The notes under the pieces are model-generated. The model had not been told where the DNA came from and ran no database searches. It saw only the letters and a program-made list of their open reading frames with translations. A DNA stretch of 64,000 bases from NCBI GenBank assembly GCA_018398585.1, contig JAGTTD010000020.1:21486350-21550349 (forward strand). The letters run 5' to 3'. The position numbers and the translations under genes are program-made. This document shows, piece after piece, positions 12,348-21,988 of the stretch; position 1 is the stretch's first letter, and each line of letters starts with the position of its first letter. The DNA comes from Simmondsia chinensis. Taxonomy: Eukaryota > Streptophyta > Magnoliopsida > Caryophyllales > Simmondsiaceae.

Positions 12348-12411
12348 GAAGATAGTGAGTTAGTTTACTGAAATTTGGAGAAGATAGTGAGTTAGTTTAC
12401 TGAAATTTGGA
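12348..12411 (+). repeat. 32 bp tandem duplication
   Basis: GAAGATAGTGAGTTAGTTTA and following bases are repeated exactly once, with period 32. Confidence 0.8.
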
Positions 12412-12819
12412 GAAGATGATAATGGGCTTTTTTTTAAAATGGTCAAGAATGCTATCGTTCTGTTGGAAAATGCTTCAAATGGGGCGTTTCATTCTCCTCG
12501 AGAACCCAAAAACAATCATGACACTAAAGTTCAGGGACAGGCTTAACTAAGACATCATTTTTGTCATGGACAATTTTGTCTTTTCAGATTTGTGATATTG
12601 GATTTTGCCAAAGGGGAGACCTAATAAAGTATTAGTTCAACGAAAACTTAAGGTACTAAAAAAGCTAAATCGAAAAGGTCATGGACCTTTTCATTTCCAC
12701 AAGGGTCGAGTTATTAAAAAGTAAACATGGAAAAAAAATTTCTATGATAAAATATAGTGAATTATAAAATATAATATTAAATAGTTCAAATAATTTCATA
12801 TCATTCATATTTGATATAA

Positions 12820-13073
12820 AAGGATTCATTTACCAGGCACTAAAGTACCAGATCCTATTAGAACTCAGAAGTTAACCATGCTTGGACGATAGTAGTACTA
12901 GGATGGGTGACCCCCTAAGAAGTCCTCATATTGCCAACCCTATAAGGTTGAGGATCTTCGAAAACAACCTCTCGGCAGGGTTACACCTTGAAGGGTAAGG
13001 CTACGTACATCCACCTCTCCCAGACCCCGCTTATGCGGGAGCCTTTGAAACACTGGGTCTGTTGTTATTGTTG
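12820..13073 (+). mobile_element. 5S rRNA-headed SINE, copy 4 (subtype A)
   Basis: Same 5' end as copy 1 (AAGGATTCATTTACCAGGCACTAA against AAGGTTCATTTATCAGGCACTAA). The 5S body is complete (TATTAGAACTCAGAAGTTAA, AGTAGTACTAGGATGGGTGACC, AGAAGTCCTCAT), then the tail (AACAACCTCTCGGCAGGGTT, GGCTACGTACATCCACC, TGCGGGAGCC, ACACTGGGTCTGTTGTTATTG). The C-box is intact; the A-box has AACCATGC for AAGCGTGC. Flanks TTGATATAA / TTGATAGAG are a weak TSD. Confidence 0.82.
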
Positions 13074-13240
13074 ATAGAGTAATCTTCCTACGCTTATAAG
13101 CAATTATTTGATACAGATGTTATATGATATTTTAGACTACTTTTGTTTTTTCCTTAAAAAAGGTCTTAGATGTTACACTCAAACTAAAAATAAAAAAAGA
13201 TTCATGTATTAACGATTATTTCTATAAAAGTTGCATAATC

Positions 13241-13690
13241 AAACAAGGTCATTCTCGCAAATTGGTTCTAAATGCCAACACCAGATCCAGAATTAGATTC
13301 GCCATACCACATTATCCATAGTTTCTTCAACGTCAGGTGCAAAACAAAGCAAAACTTGGTGATTCCAGTCTGACTTTGACCATGATGCACATCTAGCTTT
13401 GGGTTTAAATTCCATCCTATCTTTCTATTTTTAATTCTTTTGCCTCTTGTATGTACTATAAAACCAAACGAGGTCATCCATGCAAATTGGTTCTCAATTC
13501 CAGCATCAGATCCGAAACCATATTCACCATACATACCGCATGATCCATAGTTTCTTCCTTGGCACCTACTTCAGCTAGGTGATTCCAGCCTTACTTTGAC
13601 CATGATGCGCATCTAACTTAGGGTTTAAATTTCATCCTACTTTCGTATTTTTGATTTTTTTTTTTTTTTTAACTCTTGTATCAGTTAGAG
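13241..13690 (+). repeat. Tandem duplication, period 225 bp
   Basis: Both units start AAACAAGGTCAT / AAACGAGGTCAT (13241 and 13466) and share GCAAATTGGTTCT, CACATTATCCATAGTTTCTTC and TTTGACCATGATGC. The units are clearly diverged. The open frame 13534-13268 (minus) spans the junction and is not convincing as a gene. Confidence 0.7.
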
Positions 13691-13944
13691 GACTTTCTCT
13701 TGTATGCTTCGGTGATTTTGTACCTCTTAATTATCAAAATTATTTATTTCATTAACTATTAGATTCATGTTTTATAACACACAATCAACCATGAAAAGAA
13801 ACATACAACAATGCTTGACATTTGAGGTGAAGATGTGAGTGTAAAGTCTATTGGTAGTTACATGACACAGTGTATTGTCTAAACTTTACTTGAATTAGCA
13901 TCTTGGTCTTTATTGTCATCACAAAAGTCTCTTGTTATTCAAAC
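13691..13944. other. AT-rich spacer
   Basis: Nothing recognised. Confidence 0.3.
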
Positions 13945-14216
13945 ACTTCGACAATGTTTGGAAAGCAATTTTTCATACCGTTTTTCATAACTTTTATTTT
14001 TTTGACTAGTCAAACAGCTAATAGCACTGTTTGGTAAAAAATTTATTGTTGGAGTTTTTCATAGTGTTTTAAAAGCTAAACAATTTAGCTTTTAACTTTT
14101 CAAACTCCATGCAATTAATTTTTATTTACCATTATAATGATCCACCAACTTCAACATATAATTTTACCAAATATATTACCCATTAGCTAACAGCTAACAA
14201 CCAAACATAGCCTTAA
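13945..14216. mobile_element. MITE-like element
   Basis: The left end CAATGTTTGG and right end AGCTAACAACCAAACATAG are roughly inverted, enclosing an AT-rich, partly self-complementary core (AAGCTAAACAATTTAGCTTTT). No coding capacity. Family uncertain. Confidence 0.4.
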
Positions 14217-14894
14217 TTTTCTCTTTTTGCTTTCTTTTTTCCTTTATTATCCTAGTATATTCTCTTTTGAAGACCCAAAGTTAAGAAAATATGATCTTTT
14301 TAAAAACTCAATAATTTATATTCATGAAAAAAGGTATCCATTCTACTTAATGCTATGAAAAATTCAATTTTTATAACTATTTTTCCCCTCTAAAGTGAGA
14401 GAGTAAAGTATTTGATTTTCTGACAAAAGATACGTAATTTTTCTATTTTTAGACAAAACATAGAAGTTTTTTTGCAAATTTTAGAAAAACAACTTTTCAA
14501 ATAATTATAATAAAGATATTATAAATTTAGAAATGAGAAAATATTTATAAAAAGTTCATAAAAAATTTAAAAATTATGGCAACACTAAACATAATAAATT
14601 TTGTTAAAATAAATTTTAAATTATGCTAATAAATTTGAAACTAAAAATGCATGAAATTAAAAAATAATTGAACAAAAGATTTTGGAAAAGATTTGAGAAA
14701 CACAAAGTTTAAATATATATTTTTTTATAAATTAAATAATTTATGTTCTTAAAAAATGGTATATCCATTATACTTAATAGTGTGGACAGAATAAAACTTA
14801 AATTGAAAGATAAATTATTATTTAAAAGTTATAGCTTTTATATTTCTGTTATATAAGGATAATTAAATACAATTTCAAAGTTTTAAATGATAAT
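14217..14894. other. AT-rich spacer
   Basis: No gene recognised. TAAAAACTCAATAATTTATATTCATG (14300) has a diverged echo near 14730. Confidence 0.3.
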
Positions 14895-15115
14895 TATATA
14901 TATATATGGTGGCGTTATTATGAGAGGGTGAGAGCGTAAGAGGGCGAATTCTGGCCCTCCATTATAATGAACGGCCAAGATTTATGGGGTATTAAAAAAA
15001 TAACAATTTATGGCCTATACCCCTTCATGGGGCCGAATGAAAGAAGCGGTAAGGGAAGGAATATATATATATATATATATATATAGTGTTGTTCTTACGA
15101 GAGGGTAAAGAACTA
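14895..15115. repeat. Repeat flanked by (TA)n, shared with 53605-53712
   Basis: GGCCCTCCATTATAATGAAC and GGCCAAGATTTATGGGG closely match CCCTCCATTGTAATAGACGG and CAAAGATTTGTTGGGC at 53639-53675. GCGTTATTATGAGAGGGT (14912) and GTTGTTCTTACGAGAGGGT (15091) are direct repeats, one on each side of a long TA microsatellite (15060-15083). Confidence 0.5.
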
Positions 15116-15289
15116 GAAAATATATTTGTTGTGTATGAAATGAACAAAATAAACGTTATATTCATGTCAAAAATCGAAGTGCAGAATGAAGAACTAGGTT
15201 ATCAATTTGCAAGGTTGGTCCACAACAATAAAAAAAAAAAAGTGATACAAATAAAAAGTGTCAAGGAATTATCTTTTTCAAAAGGTTAA

Positions 15290-15560
15290 ACTGATAGGTA
15301 AAGGCTCGGTAATAATTCTATACTGAAGCATGTCCCCTCACACAAATACCAACTATTGGGTTTAAAATGTAAATAATGCACAGGTTCTCCAATACCTTGT
15401 GCTTAAAATATATTGATATTTAAAGGGGGCACCATTGGAATTTGAACTCGTGATATCTCAGTTAACAAGGCTCTTGTATCATGTCGAGAAAATCTTTACC
15501 AAAATCTTGAGCCGCTTGCCCCAGAAATGATTTTATACTCAAACAAAAAGAAATACAAGA
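15290..15560 (-). repeat. Possible TRIM/LTR retrotransposon remnant
   Basis: On the minus strand, CATGATACAAGAGCCTTGTT followed by GATATCACGAGTTCAAATTCC resembles the primer binding site and adjoining sequence of the TRIM at 55734-56420 (TGGTATCAGAGCCTTGTT ... GGTTTGAATC), and a purine-rich GAGGGGACATG lies downstream. LTR borders are not clear. Confidence 0.4.
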
Positions 15561-15599
15561 CAAAAGGTGCATGGATGAAGGACTAGTTTATTATCAGGG

Positions 15600-16486
15600 T
15601 AATTTTCTAAAATTGTACATCTTGATATTTTTATTTCCAAAATATCACACAAAAATTTAAAAATATCAAAATAGCATGCCAAAATTTAAAATTATCAAAA
15701 CAATATACACAGTCAACATGTCATTGCCACCTAAGTAAGAGCATTTTGATCATTTTTCCTTTTTTGAATTAAAAAAAAAGAAACTCTTTTTTTTTTAACG
15801 GCTAAAGCAACTTTTCACCAAAATTAAAAAAAAAAAAATTTAAATGTTGCCTAAATATTTTGTATAACATATCAACTTAGATAATAACAACAATAGTAAT
15901 AGTAAATATATTTTTTTTACATTAAATTTTAAAAATTGTGATAAATTTTGACATATAGACTGATAGTATCTATATAATACAAGCAACATTCCCAGTGCCC
16001 CAAGGGCTCTTGCCTAAGTAGGATATGGGAGGGATAGATGTACGCAGTCTTTCCCCTTCAGGGTGCTACCTTGAAAAGAGGCTGTTTCCTAAAACCCCCA
16101 ACCTGAGGGGTGCAACCCGAGGACTTCCCAAGAGGTCACCCATCTTGGTACTACTCTCCCCCAAACACACTTAATTTCGAAGTTCTAATGAGATCCCGTG
16201 TTTGCGTATTGATACCCTCTAAGGTAGTATCTATACAATAAAATACTAAAAATTTAGTCAATATTTACTTTTTTTTATATTTTGATGAAAAGTTGTTGCA
16301 GCCGTTTTTTTTAAATTTTGAAAAAAGTGAAATGACCAAAACGCCCTTACTTAAGTGGCAATGACATGCTAACTAGGCGAGCTATTTTGATAATTTTTAA
16401 TTTCCGCGTACTATTTTATTGATCTCAAATTTTTGCATGCTATTTTTAAAATAAAAATATTAAAATGTATTATTTTAGAAAATTAC
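15600..16486. mobile_element. Long foldback element, copy 2, carrying a SINE
   Basis: Ends GTAATTTTCTAAAAT and ATTTTAGAAAATTAC are inverted. The inner block AACATGTCATTGCCACCTAAG...GCATTTTGATCATTT is mirrored by AAACGCCCTTACTTAAGTGGC...ATGACATG. Removing the SINE and one TSD copy leaves about 625 bp, close to copy 1 (632 bp). The SINE inserted after the foldback did. Confidence 0.65.
15980..16224 (-). mobile_element. 5S rRNA-headed SINE, copy 5 (subtype B)
   Basis: 245 bp. Minus strand starts ACCTTAGAGGGTATCAATACG, then 5S body (TCATTAGAACTTCGAAATTAAG, GAGAGTAGTACCAAGATGG, GTGACCTCTTGGGAAGTCCTC), middle GGAAACAGCCTCTTTTCAAGG, tail GACTGCGTACATC ... AAGAGCCCTTGGGGCACTGGGAATGTTGCTTG. The flanks TAGTATCTATATAATA (15964-15979) and TAGTATCTATACAATA (16225-16240) are a 16 bp TSD with one mismatch. 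C-box intact. Confidence 0.9.
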
Positions 16487-17144
16487 TCAGTTTTATCAAC
16501 TATATCCTAATACCATAAAAAAAATGTGGATAATCCAAGTTTGTCCATAATAAAATATTAAGATTATAACAAAGTATATAATAATATAATCATGAATGAG
16601 ATCACATTAGCACAAAGTGGCATATACTTTAAAAAAAAAAAAAAAATGAAGAGAGAGAGAGAGAGTTATGGAGGCCAAACCAGTCCCACTACATACCTTT
16701 CTTAGAAAGTAAAGGGTTTCACCAACCCACTTTAGCCCCCGTTCGTCTCCCCTCTTTCTAAGACCAATTCTTCACCTACTTGTCTCCAATATTCATAATT
16801 ACCCTTACGGGTTTGTTAAGAATTTTACATGTAAGTCCAGTAAAATCTCATATTATAGTTATGAGACATAACAGATCCCGTTGGGTTACTCTCTCTAATG
16901 CTAATTGGTTTTAGGATGGAATCTCAACTTAGACTTATATGTAGTTCTTATATGTGCTAACTCTATGGTATGGACTAATGCTTGGTAAAAATTTTCGCAA
17001 CAAATACGCAATTGACAAAATGTGAGAAATGAAAAATGGATGCCTAGAATCCAATGCATGCAAGGAGACCTTTAACAAGGACCTATACCCCACCACAAAT
17101 TATGATTAAAAAAAAAACAAATTATTTAATCAAAGACTTTGTAC
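16487..17144. other. Spacer
   Basis: AT-rich with an A-run and (AG)n tract at 16631-16666. No gene recognised. Confidence 0.4.
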
Positions 17145-17490
17145 TTCAAAGATCTTTTTGACTACTTTTAATCGTGTCAATTTAGTTTATTTGTAATTTA
17201 TATTATGTCAATTTAATCGTTTGTTCAAAGTTAATTTAAGTTATTGATATAATTTTTAGCGGAACAAACACGACAAATGCAAGTAATTCACTACCAATCC
17301 CGCAGTTGACTCAATTTAACTGAACCAAACCATCGAAAGTTTGATGAACAACTTAACAAAAATTTACTCTAAGGACCAAATTGACATAATATGAATTATA
17401 TGAGATTAAATTAATATAATTTGAGATATAGAGACTAAATTGACACAATAAGTAAAATCTAGGGACCAATATGAATTATACAGGGAAAAA
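17145..17490. repeat. Foldback MITE family C, partial copy
   Basis: Shares TGTCAATTTAGTTTATTTG, the central AACAAACACGACAAATGC stretch, and the mirrored GAGACTAAATTGACACAATA and TCTAGGGACCAAT with the better copies at 19051-19813 and 49227-49602. Terminal bases are lost. Confidence 0.55.
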
Positions 17491-17894
17491 CGAAGTTGAG
17501 TGAAGTCGACGATCTTGCTTTTGTGAAATCTGTAAAAGATAGAAATTTTTACTGCACCTATATTTTAACCTGATTATATTAAAAATAACATTCCATGGGG
17601 GTGGATGCATGCCTAACAATATGAAGTACGGAAAATATTTACTCCATTGAGAGGAATTTGACTTCTCCTCAACGAAAGGGAGAAGAAACCTTCTGCAATG
17701 GAGCCATCGTCATTTCTCGTCATCTATTACGAAATTATTTTTTTTTTCAATTTAAAATATTCTTTCAAGAAAAATGGTTTCCATTGAACCAAAAATGCCA
17801 AAACCCACTGCTATTGCCATGATTGCTACTGCGGCGGTGATGTAACTATGAATCACGATTTGATTCTGAATTGGACAATTTCTTTGTTATACTA
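17491..17894. other. Spacer
   Basis: No gene or repeat recognised. Confidence 0.3.
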
Positions 17895-18370
17895 GAATTA
17901 ACTTTTTTTTTTTTTTTTACACCAACCCCTAAAGTACAACTGCATACCCCAAAAGCTTGAGACATCTACACCCACAGCAACCCTAGAAACACAAAGAACT
18001 AAATTAAACAAAGCCTATACCAGCTCCTGAAACACAAACGTCAAATGGATCACAGCATTCATAGCATAAACCCTCAAAACATGACATGTGCGCCACTGAT
18101 GAAATAAGCCCATGCTTTTACTTGAGACACCTTAAAGTAGACCCTATCTATCTCAAACGCCATGTTCACATATAGGATGGAAGCCACAATCCCGTGTGAA
18201 TGGAGCGTAAACTACCATACCCAAAAGACACGACTCTCAACAACTCAAGATTCCACACTCATAGTTGCAACTCCTGTCAGATTGAACAGAGGACGGAGCA
18301 TGAGCTAGCTTCTTCTTGTGATGCTTCTTCTTCTTACGGGTACCTCCAAAAGAGACATTGGCTTCAAGTT
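17895..18370 (-). mobile_element. L1-derived non-autonomous element (ORF1 tail plus 3' UTR)
   Basis: On the minus strand a lysine-rich end of an ORF1-like frame (GGTRKKKKHHKKK, 18350-18305) is followed by a 3' UTR (ends AGGGGTTGGTGTAA) and a poly(A) tail (T-run 17901-17918 on plus). The same lysine-rich motif (GGVTRKKKKSLKKK) and GGTTGGTGTAAG occur in the element at 23273-25690, so the two belong to one family. No reverse transcriptase between ORF1 and tail. Confidence 0.55.
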
Positions 18371-18409
18371 ATTTGATGGAATTGCAGCTTAACTTATAGG
18401 TTTGTAAAA

Positions 18410-18600
18410 GCGATATGCATCAAATTGAAGTTAAATTAATCATATAATTTTTAACGGTACAGTCGTGTTAGATACAAATAATCTATTATAAATTCACCTA
18501 TTGACTCAATTTAACTCAACATAAATTTACTGTAAGGAACAAATAATATAAATAGTAGAGCGACTACATTGACATAATAGATAAAGTATAGGGACATTTG
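18410..18600. repeat. Foldback MITE family C, right half
   Basis: Contains GAAGTTAAATTAATCATATAATTTTTAACG, CGTGTTAGATACAAATAATC, TTTACTGTAAGGAAC and TAAAGTATAGGGACATTTG, which follow the same order as in the complete family C copies. Confidence 0.5.
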
Positions 18601-18624
18601 CCATAAATAACCGTTAAATATTTA

Positions 18625-19000
18625 GGGTATTACATATTAGTACCCATAAGTTTGGTGTAATAATTTCTTAATCCATAAAGTTTTTAAAATGATTTATTAA
18701 TCCACAGGTTTTAGTGTAAATAATTTTTAGTCCAATTTTAGGTAAAACAAAGTGCCGAAAAGACAAAAAGCCATTTATACCCTTATTCAAAACATCGTCA
18801 TTTTTTTCAAATTAAATAGTTTTTTTTTAATTTCTCTAACTTTACACGTCAACTTTTGGTCGAAATGCTGATGTCATATGCCTAAAATTGGACTAAAAAA
18901 TAAGTATACTAAAACTTGTGGGCCAATAAATTATTTTACAAAGTTTTTGGACCAAAAAATTATTACACCAAACCTGAGGGTACTAGTATGCAATTTACCC
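18625..19000. mobile_element. Mutator-like MITE with 9 bp TSD
   Basis: 376 bp. The left arm (GGGTATTACATATTAGTACCC ... GTCCAATTTTAGG) is mirrored by the right arm (CCTAAAATTGGAC ... GGGTACTAGTATGCAATTTACCC), each about 120 bp. Flanks AAATATTTA (18616-18624) and AAATATCTA (19001-19009) are a 9 bp duplication with one mismatch, the size made by Mutator-type transposases. Non-coding. Confidence 0.7.
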
Positions 19001-19242
19001 AAATATCTAATATCATTTTTTAACTCATGTACTTAAACTATATAATTTTTTGGGTTATTTATGCCAAAGGTTCCTTTACTTTGCTCATAGTGTCAATTTG
19101 GTTTCTGTACTTTTAATTGTGCCAATTTAGTCCTTAACAATTTAAAATATATCAGTTTAGTCCTTTGGTCAAATTTAAGTTAAGTTAATGACGTAATTTT
19201 GAAAGGCAAAATTATGTTAGATGCAAACAACTTATTATAAAT

Positions 19243-19294
19243 GAATGCTTAGCCTTCGGGGTTCTTTGTGCTCCAAAAAAAAAAAAAAAAATAG
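19243..19294 (+). mobile_element. Ultra-short L1 3' end insertion
   Basis: GCTTAGCCTTCGGGGTTCTT plus a poly(A) tract matches the last bases of the L1 at 43308-45372 (CCCAGCCTTCGGGCTTTTTT...AAAA). It is bounded by a perfect 12 bp TSD, CTTATTATAAAT, at 19231-19242 and 19295-19306. Only about 35 non-A bases of the element were copied. Confidence 0.75.
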
Positions 19295-19475
19295 CTTATT
19301 ATAAATTTATTTGTTTACTCAATTTAGACTAATTTTTGATCAAACCATTAAAAACTTAACATTAATTTTTCTCTAAGAACCAAATTGACACATTTTGAAT
19401 TGTGCAGGGACTAAATTGACACAATTAAAAGTACAAGATCTAAATTGACATAGTAGACAAAGTACAGGGACCTTT

Positions 19476-19782
19476 TACCTTCTACCTTTAGCTCTGGCTG
19501 ATATGATTCCATGCGTACATGCTTACTTGTGTACTTATTTATTTGTCTACTTACTTACATGCTTGTATGCATACTTACTTAGCAGAATCTCTATACTATA
19601 TTTTATATGCTCTTCATACAGGCTATTCATAACTATCGATATCAAATATCAGGTTGGAGATCCTCAGAAACAGTCTCTCGTTAGGGTCTCACCCTGATGG
19701 GGTAAGGCTGCGTACATCCTACCCCCCGACCCTGCGTAAGCGAAAACCCTTGAGGCACTGGGATTGTTGTGCTGTTGTTGTA
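19476..19782 (+). mobile_element. Angio-tail repeat with non-5S head, copy 1
   Basis: 307 bp with an 18 bp TSD, two mismatches (CAAAGTACAGGGACCTTT 19458-19475; CAAAATACAAGGACCTTT 19783-19800). The tail from 19650 (GGTTGGAGATCCTCAGAAAC ... GGCTGCGTACATCC ... CACTGGGATTGTTGTG) is that of the 5S-SINEs, but the first ~170 bp (ATGCTTACTTGTGTACTTAT, GCAGAATCTCTATACTATA) are unrelated to 5S and show no clear tRNA boxes. It is either a SINE with an unclassified head or the 3' end of an RTE variant. It lies about 170 bp upstream of the decarboxylase TATA box. Confidence 0.75.
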
Positions 19783-19953
19783 CAAAATACAAGGACCTTT
19801 GGCGTAAATAACCATAATATTATTTGGGTCAAATAAACTATATAATTAAACAAACAAATTAAATTATCTATATTAAACACATATTCTAATTTGCTTCTTA
19901 TTTCATACTAGTGCAAGGGCCTAAAATTCTCACCCAACTACCCCTTTCTCCCT

Positions 19954-19962
19954 CTATATATT
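19954..19962 (+). promoter_or_regulatory. TATA box of the decarboxylase gene
   Basis: CTATATATT is followed after about 50 bp by a (TC)n leader (20010-20024), and the start codon is 220 bp downstream. Position and sequence fit a plant core promoter. Confidence 0.6.
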
Positions 19963-20179
19963 CTCCCTTCACAATTCCATTACATCTCACACAATTCTTC
20001 AAACACTTCTCTCTCTCTCTCTCTTGCTTGTCTATTTCCTTCATTTTTTTTTTGTACATTCACATCACACTACTCCAAACCCTAATCCCGAAAATTCTTT
20101 GATACACTCGATCTGTTATTTTTTCCCCTTATCTGATATCTATAGATACTTTAACCAATACCCAGTATTGTATTTCAAA

Positions 20180-21742
20180 ATGGGTTCCTTGGATTACAAG
20201 CAAGAGGGCTCAAAGGGGTTCCCTAAGATCACTAACCCATTAGACCCAGAAGAGTTTCGCCGTCAAGGCTATATGGTCATTGACTTTCTGACTGATTACT
20301 TTAAGAACATTGAGAAACACCCGGTTCGAAGCCAAGTCGAACCAGGTTACCTTCGTCAACGGTTGCCAGAATCTGCCCCAGATGAGCCTGAACCTATCGA
20401 GACGATCTTGAAAGATATTCAAAATGATATTGTTCCTGGACTGACACACTGGCAGAGCCCTAATTATTTCGCCTATTTTCCCAGCAGTGGTAGTATTGCT
20501 GGGTTGCTGGGTGAAACCCTAGCTGCTGGGTTCAATGTGGTCGGGTTTAATTGGATTTCCTCGCCCGCAGCCACGGAACTCGAGAGTCTCGTCATGGATT
20601 GGCTTGCTAATATCATCCAACTCCCAAAGTCATTTACTTTTTCGGGGGATGGGGGTGGGGTCCTGATGGGGACCACATGTGAGGCTATTTTAACTACTAT
20701 AACCGCCGCTAGGGACCGTGTTTTGGATCAGATCGGTCGAGAAAATATTAACAAGTTAGTCATTTATGGTTCAGACCAAACCCATTGCTCCTTTTACAAA
20801 TCCGCCAAAATAGCGGGGATTTCACCGAAAAATTTTAGAAAAATCAAAACCACACGAAACGCTGCGTTTTCAATGCGACCGGACTCTTTACGCGCCACGA
20901 TAGAAGCTGACGTGGAAGCAGGGCTAATCCCATTCTTCCTTTGTGCAACAGTGGGGACCACCTCCACTGCTGCCGTGGATCCAGTGGGCCCCCTATGTGA
21001 CGTGGCAAAAGACTACGACATGTGGGTCCACGTGGATGCTGCCTACGGTGGTAACGCATGTATCTGCCCCGAGTTCCGCCACTTAATCAACGGCGTAGAA
21101 AATGCCACATCATTCAGTTTCAACGCTCATAAATGGTTCTTGACCACTCTAGATTGTTGTTGCCTCTGGGTCAAACACCCGAACCTATTAGTCAACGCTC
21201 TTTCCACCAATCCAGAGTACCTAAAAAACAAAGCCACGGACGCGAACAAAGTGGTAGACTACAAAGATTGGCAAATCCAGCTGAGCCGTAGGTTCCGAGC
21301 CTTGAAGCTCTGGCTCGTACTCCGAGCCCACGGCGTAACCTACCTACGTGACTTCTTAAGAAGCCACGTGGACATGGCTATTTACTTCGAGAACCTCGTG
21401 ACCATGGACGAGAGGTTTGAGGTGGTTGTCCCTAGGAGCTTCGCTTTGGTTTGTTTCCGAGTCAAACCGGTGGCTGTTATTGACGCGCTTCATAAGAGTT
21501 GTGCAAGGCATGCGCAAAAGTTTCTAGAAGAAGAGACGGTCAATGAGATTAATGCAGAGATACTTGAGTCCATTAATTTGTCGGGTCGGGTTTATATGAC
21601 CCATTCGGTGGTGGACCAGGTTTATATGATCCGGTTTGCGGTGGGGGCCACTTTGACTGAGGTGAAGCACGTGACTTACGCGTGGAAGTTGATCCAGGAG
21701 CATGCAAGTGTTGTGCTGGGTCGCAGGGTTTGCAATTGTTAA
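20180..21742 (+). CDS. TYDC: Tyrosine/DOPA decarboxylase (PLP-dependent group II decarboxylase)
   Basis: Intact single exon of 520 codons, the usual length and intronless form of plant aromatic amino acid decarboxylases. I chose the ATG at 20180 (MGSLDYKQ...) over the upstream in-frame ATG at 20024 because plant homologues begin MGSL and the upstream part is a CT-rich leader. Seen: N-terminal [10 protein letters not shown], the PLP-domain [21 protein letters not shown] (Asp286), and the Schiff-base lysine in SFNAHKW (Lys318). In the mobile loop the residue in NPEYLKN is Tyr347; family knowledge says Tyr there gives decarboxylation whereas Phe gives aldehyde synthase. Ser369 (QIQLSRRF) sits where tyrosine/DOPA enzymes have Ser and tryptophan decarboxylases Gly. 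So I infer production of tyramine or dopamine in the cytosol, feeding alkaloid or hydroxycinnamoyl amide pathways. A SINE-like insertion lies in the promoter and a MITE 27 bp after the stop. Confidence 0.95.
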   Translation: MGSLDYKQEGSKGFPKITNPLDPEEFRRQGYMVIDFLTDYFKNIEKHPVRSQVEPGYLRQRLPESAPDEPEPIETILKDIQNDIVPGLTHWQSPNYFAYFPSSGSIAGLLGETLAAGFNVVGFNWISSPAATELESLVMDWLANIIQLPKSFTFSGDGGGVLMGTTCEAILTTITAARDRVLDQIGRENINKLVIYGSDQTHCSFYKSAKIAGISPKNFRKIKTTRNAAFSMRPDSLRATIEADVEAGLIPFFLCATVGTTSTAAVDPVGPLCDVAKDYDMWVHVDAAYGGNACICPEFRHLINGVENATSFSFNAHKWFLTTLDCCCLWVKHPNLLVNALSTNPEYLKNKATDANKVVDYKDWQIQLSRRFRALKLWLVLRAHGVTYLRDFLRSHVDMAIYFENLVTMDERFEVVVPRSFALVCFRVKPVAVIDALHKSCARHAQKFLEEETVNEINAEILESINLSGRVYMTHSVVDQVYMIRFAVGATLTEVKHVTYAWKLIQEHASVVLGRRVCNC

Positions 21743-21769
21743 TTTCTTTGATTTATTTTTAAAATTTAA

Positions 21770-21988
21770 GGGCCTATTTGGTTTTTTTTTTTTAATTTTT
21801 AAATTTTGGTTATTGAAAATTTTCAAAATTGGATTTTGAAAATAGATTTTTCTTGTTTTTTATTTTTATTTAGTATTTCTAAAATTTAAAAATCAAAAAT
21901 AAGAAATAAGAAAAATTATTTTTCAAAATATGGGCTTTACTCAGAAAAAATCAAAAACTATAAATTAAAAATTATACCAAAGGGGCCC
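21770..21988. mobile_element. MITE directly downstream of the decarboxylase stop codon
   Basis: Ends GGGCCTATTTGGTTTT and ACCAAAGGGGCCC are inverted repeats around an AT-rich, partly self-complementary core. It begins 27 bp after the stop codon, so the gene's 3' UTR or poly(A) site probably lies inside it. TSD uncertain. Confidence 0.55.

Larger units (their letters stand above)
19051..19813. mobile_element. Foldback MITE family C, full length with two insertions
   Basis: Left arm TGGGTTATTTATGCCAAAGG ... TGTCAATTTGG is mirrored by right arm ...AAATTGACATAGTAG ... AAGGACCTTTGGCGTAAATAACC. Flanks ATAATTTTT (19042-19050) and ATAATATTA (19814-19822) agree at 7 of 9 positions, suggesting a Mutator-like TSD. 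Two later insertions sit inside it, each with its own TSD: a 52 bp L1 end (19243-19294) and a 307 bp Angio-tail repeat (19476-19782). Confidence 0.65.

Noticed and set aside
20240..21059. Minus-strand open frames within the decarboxylase gene
   Set aside because: Shadows of a strongly coding plus-strand frame.
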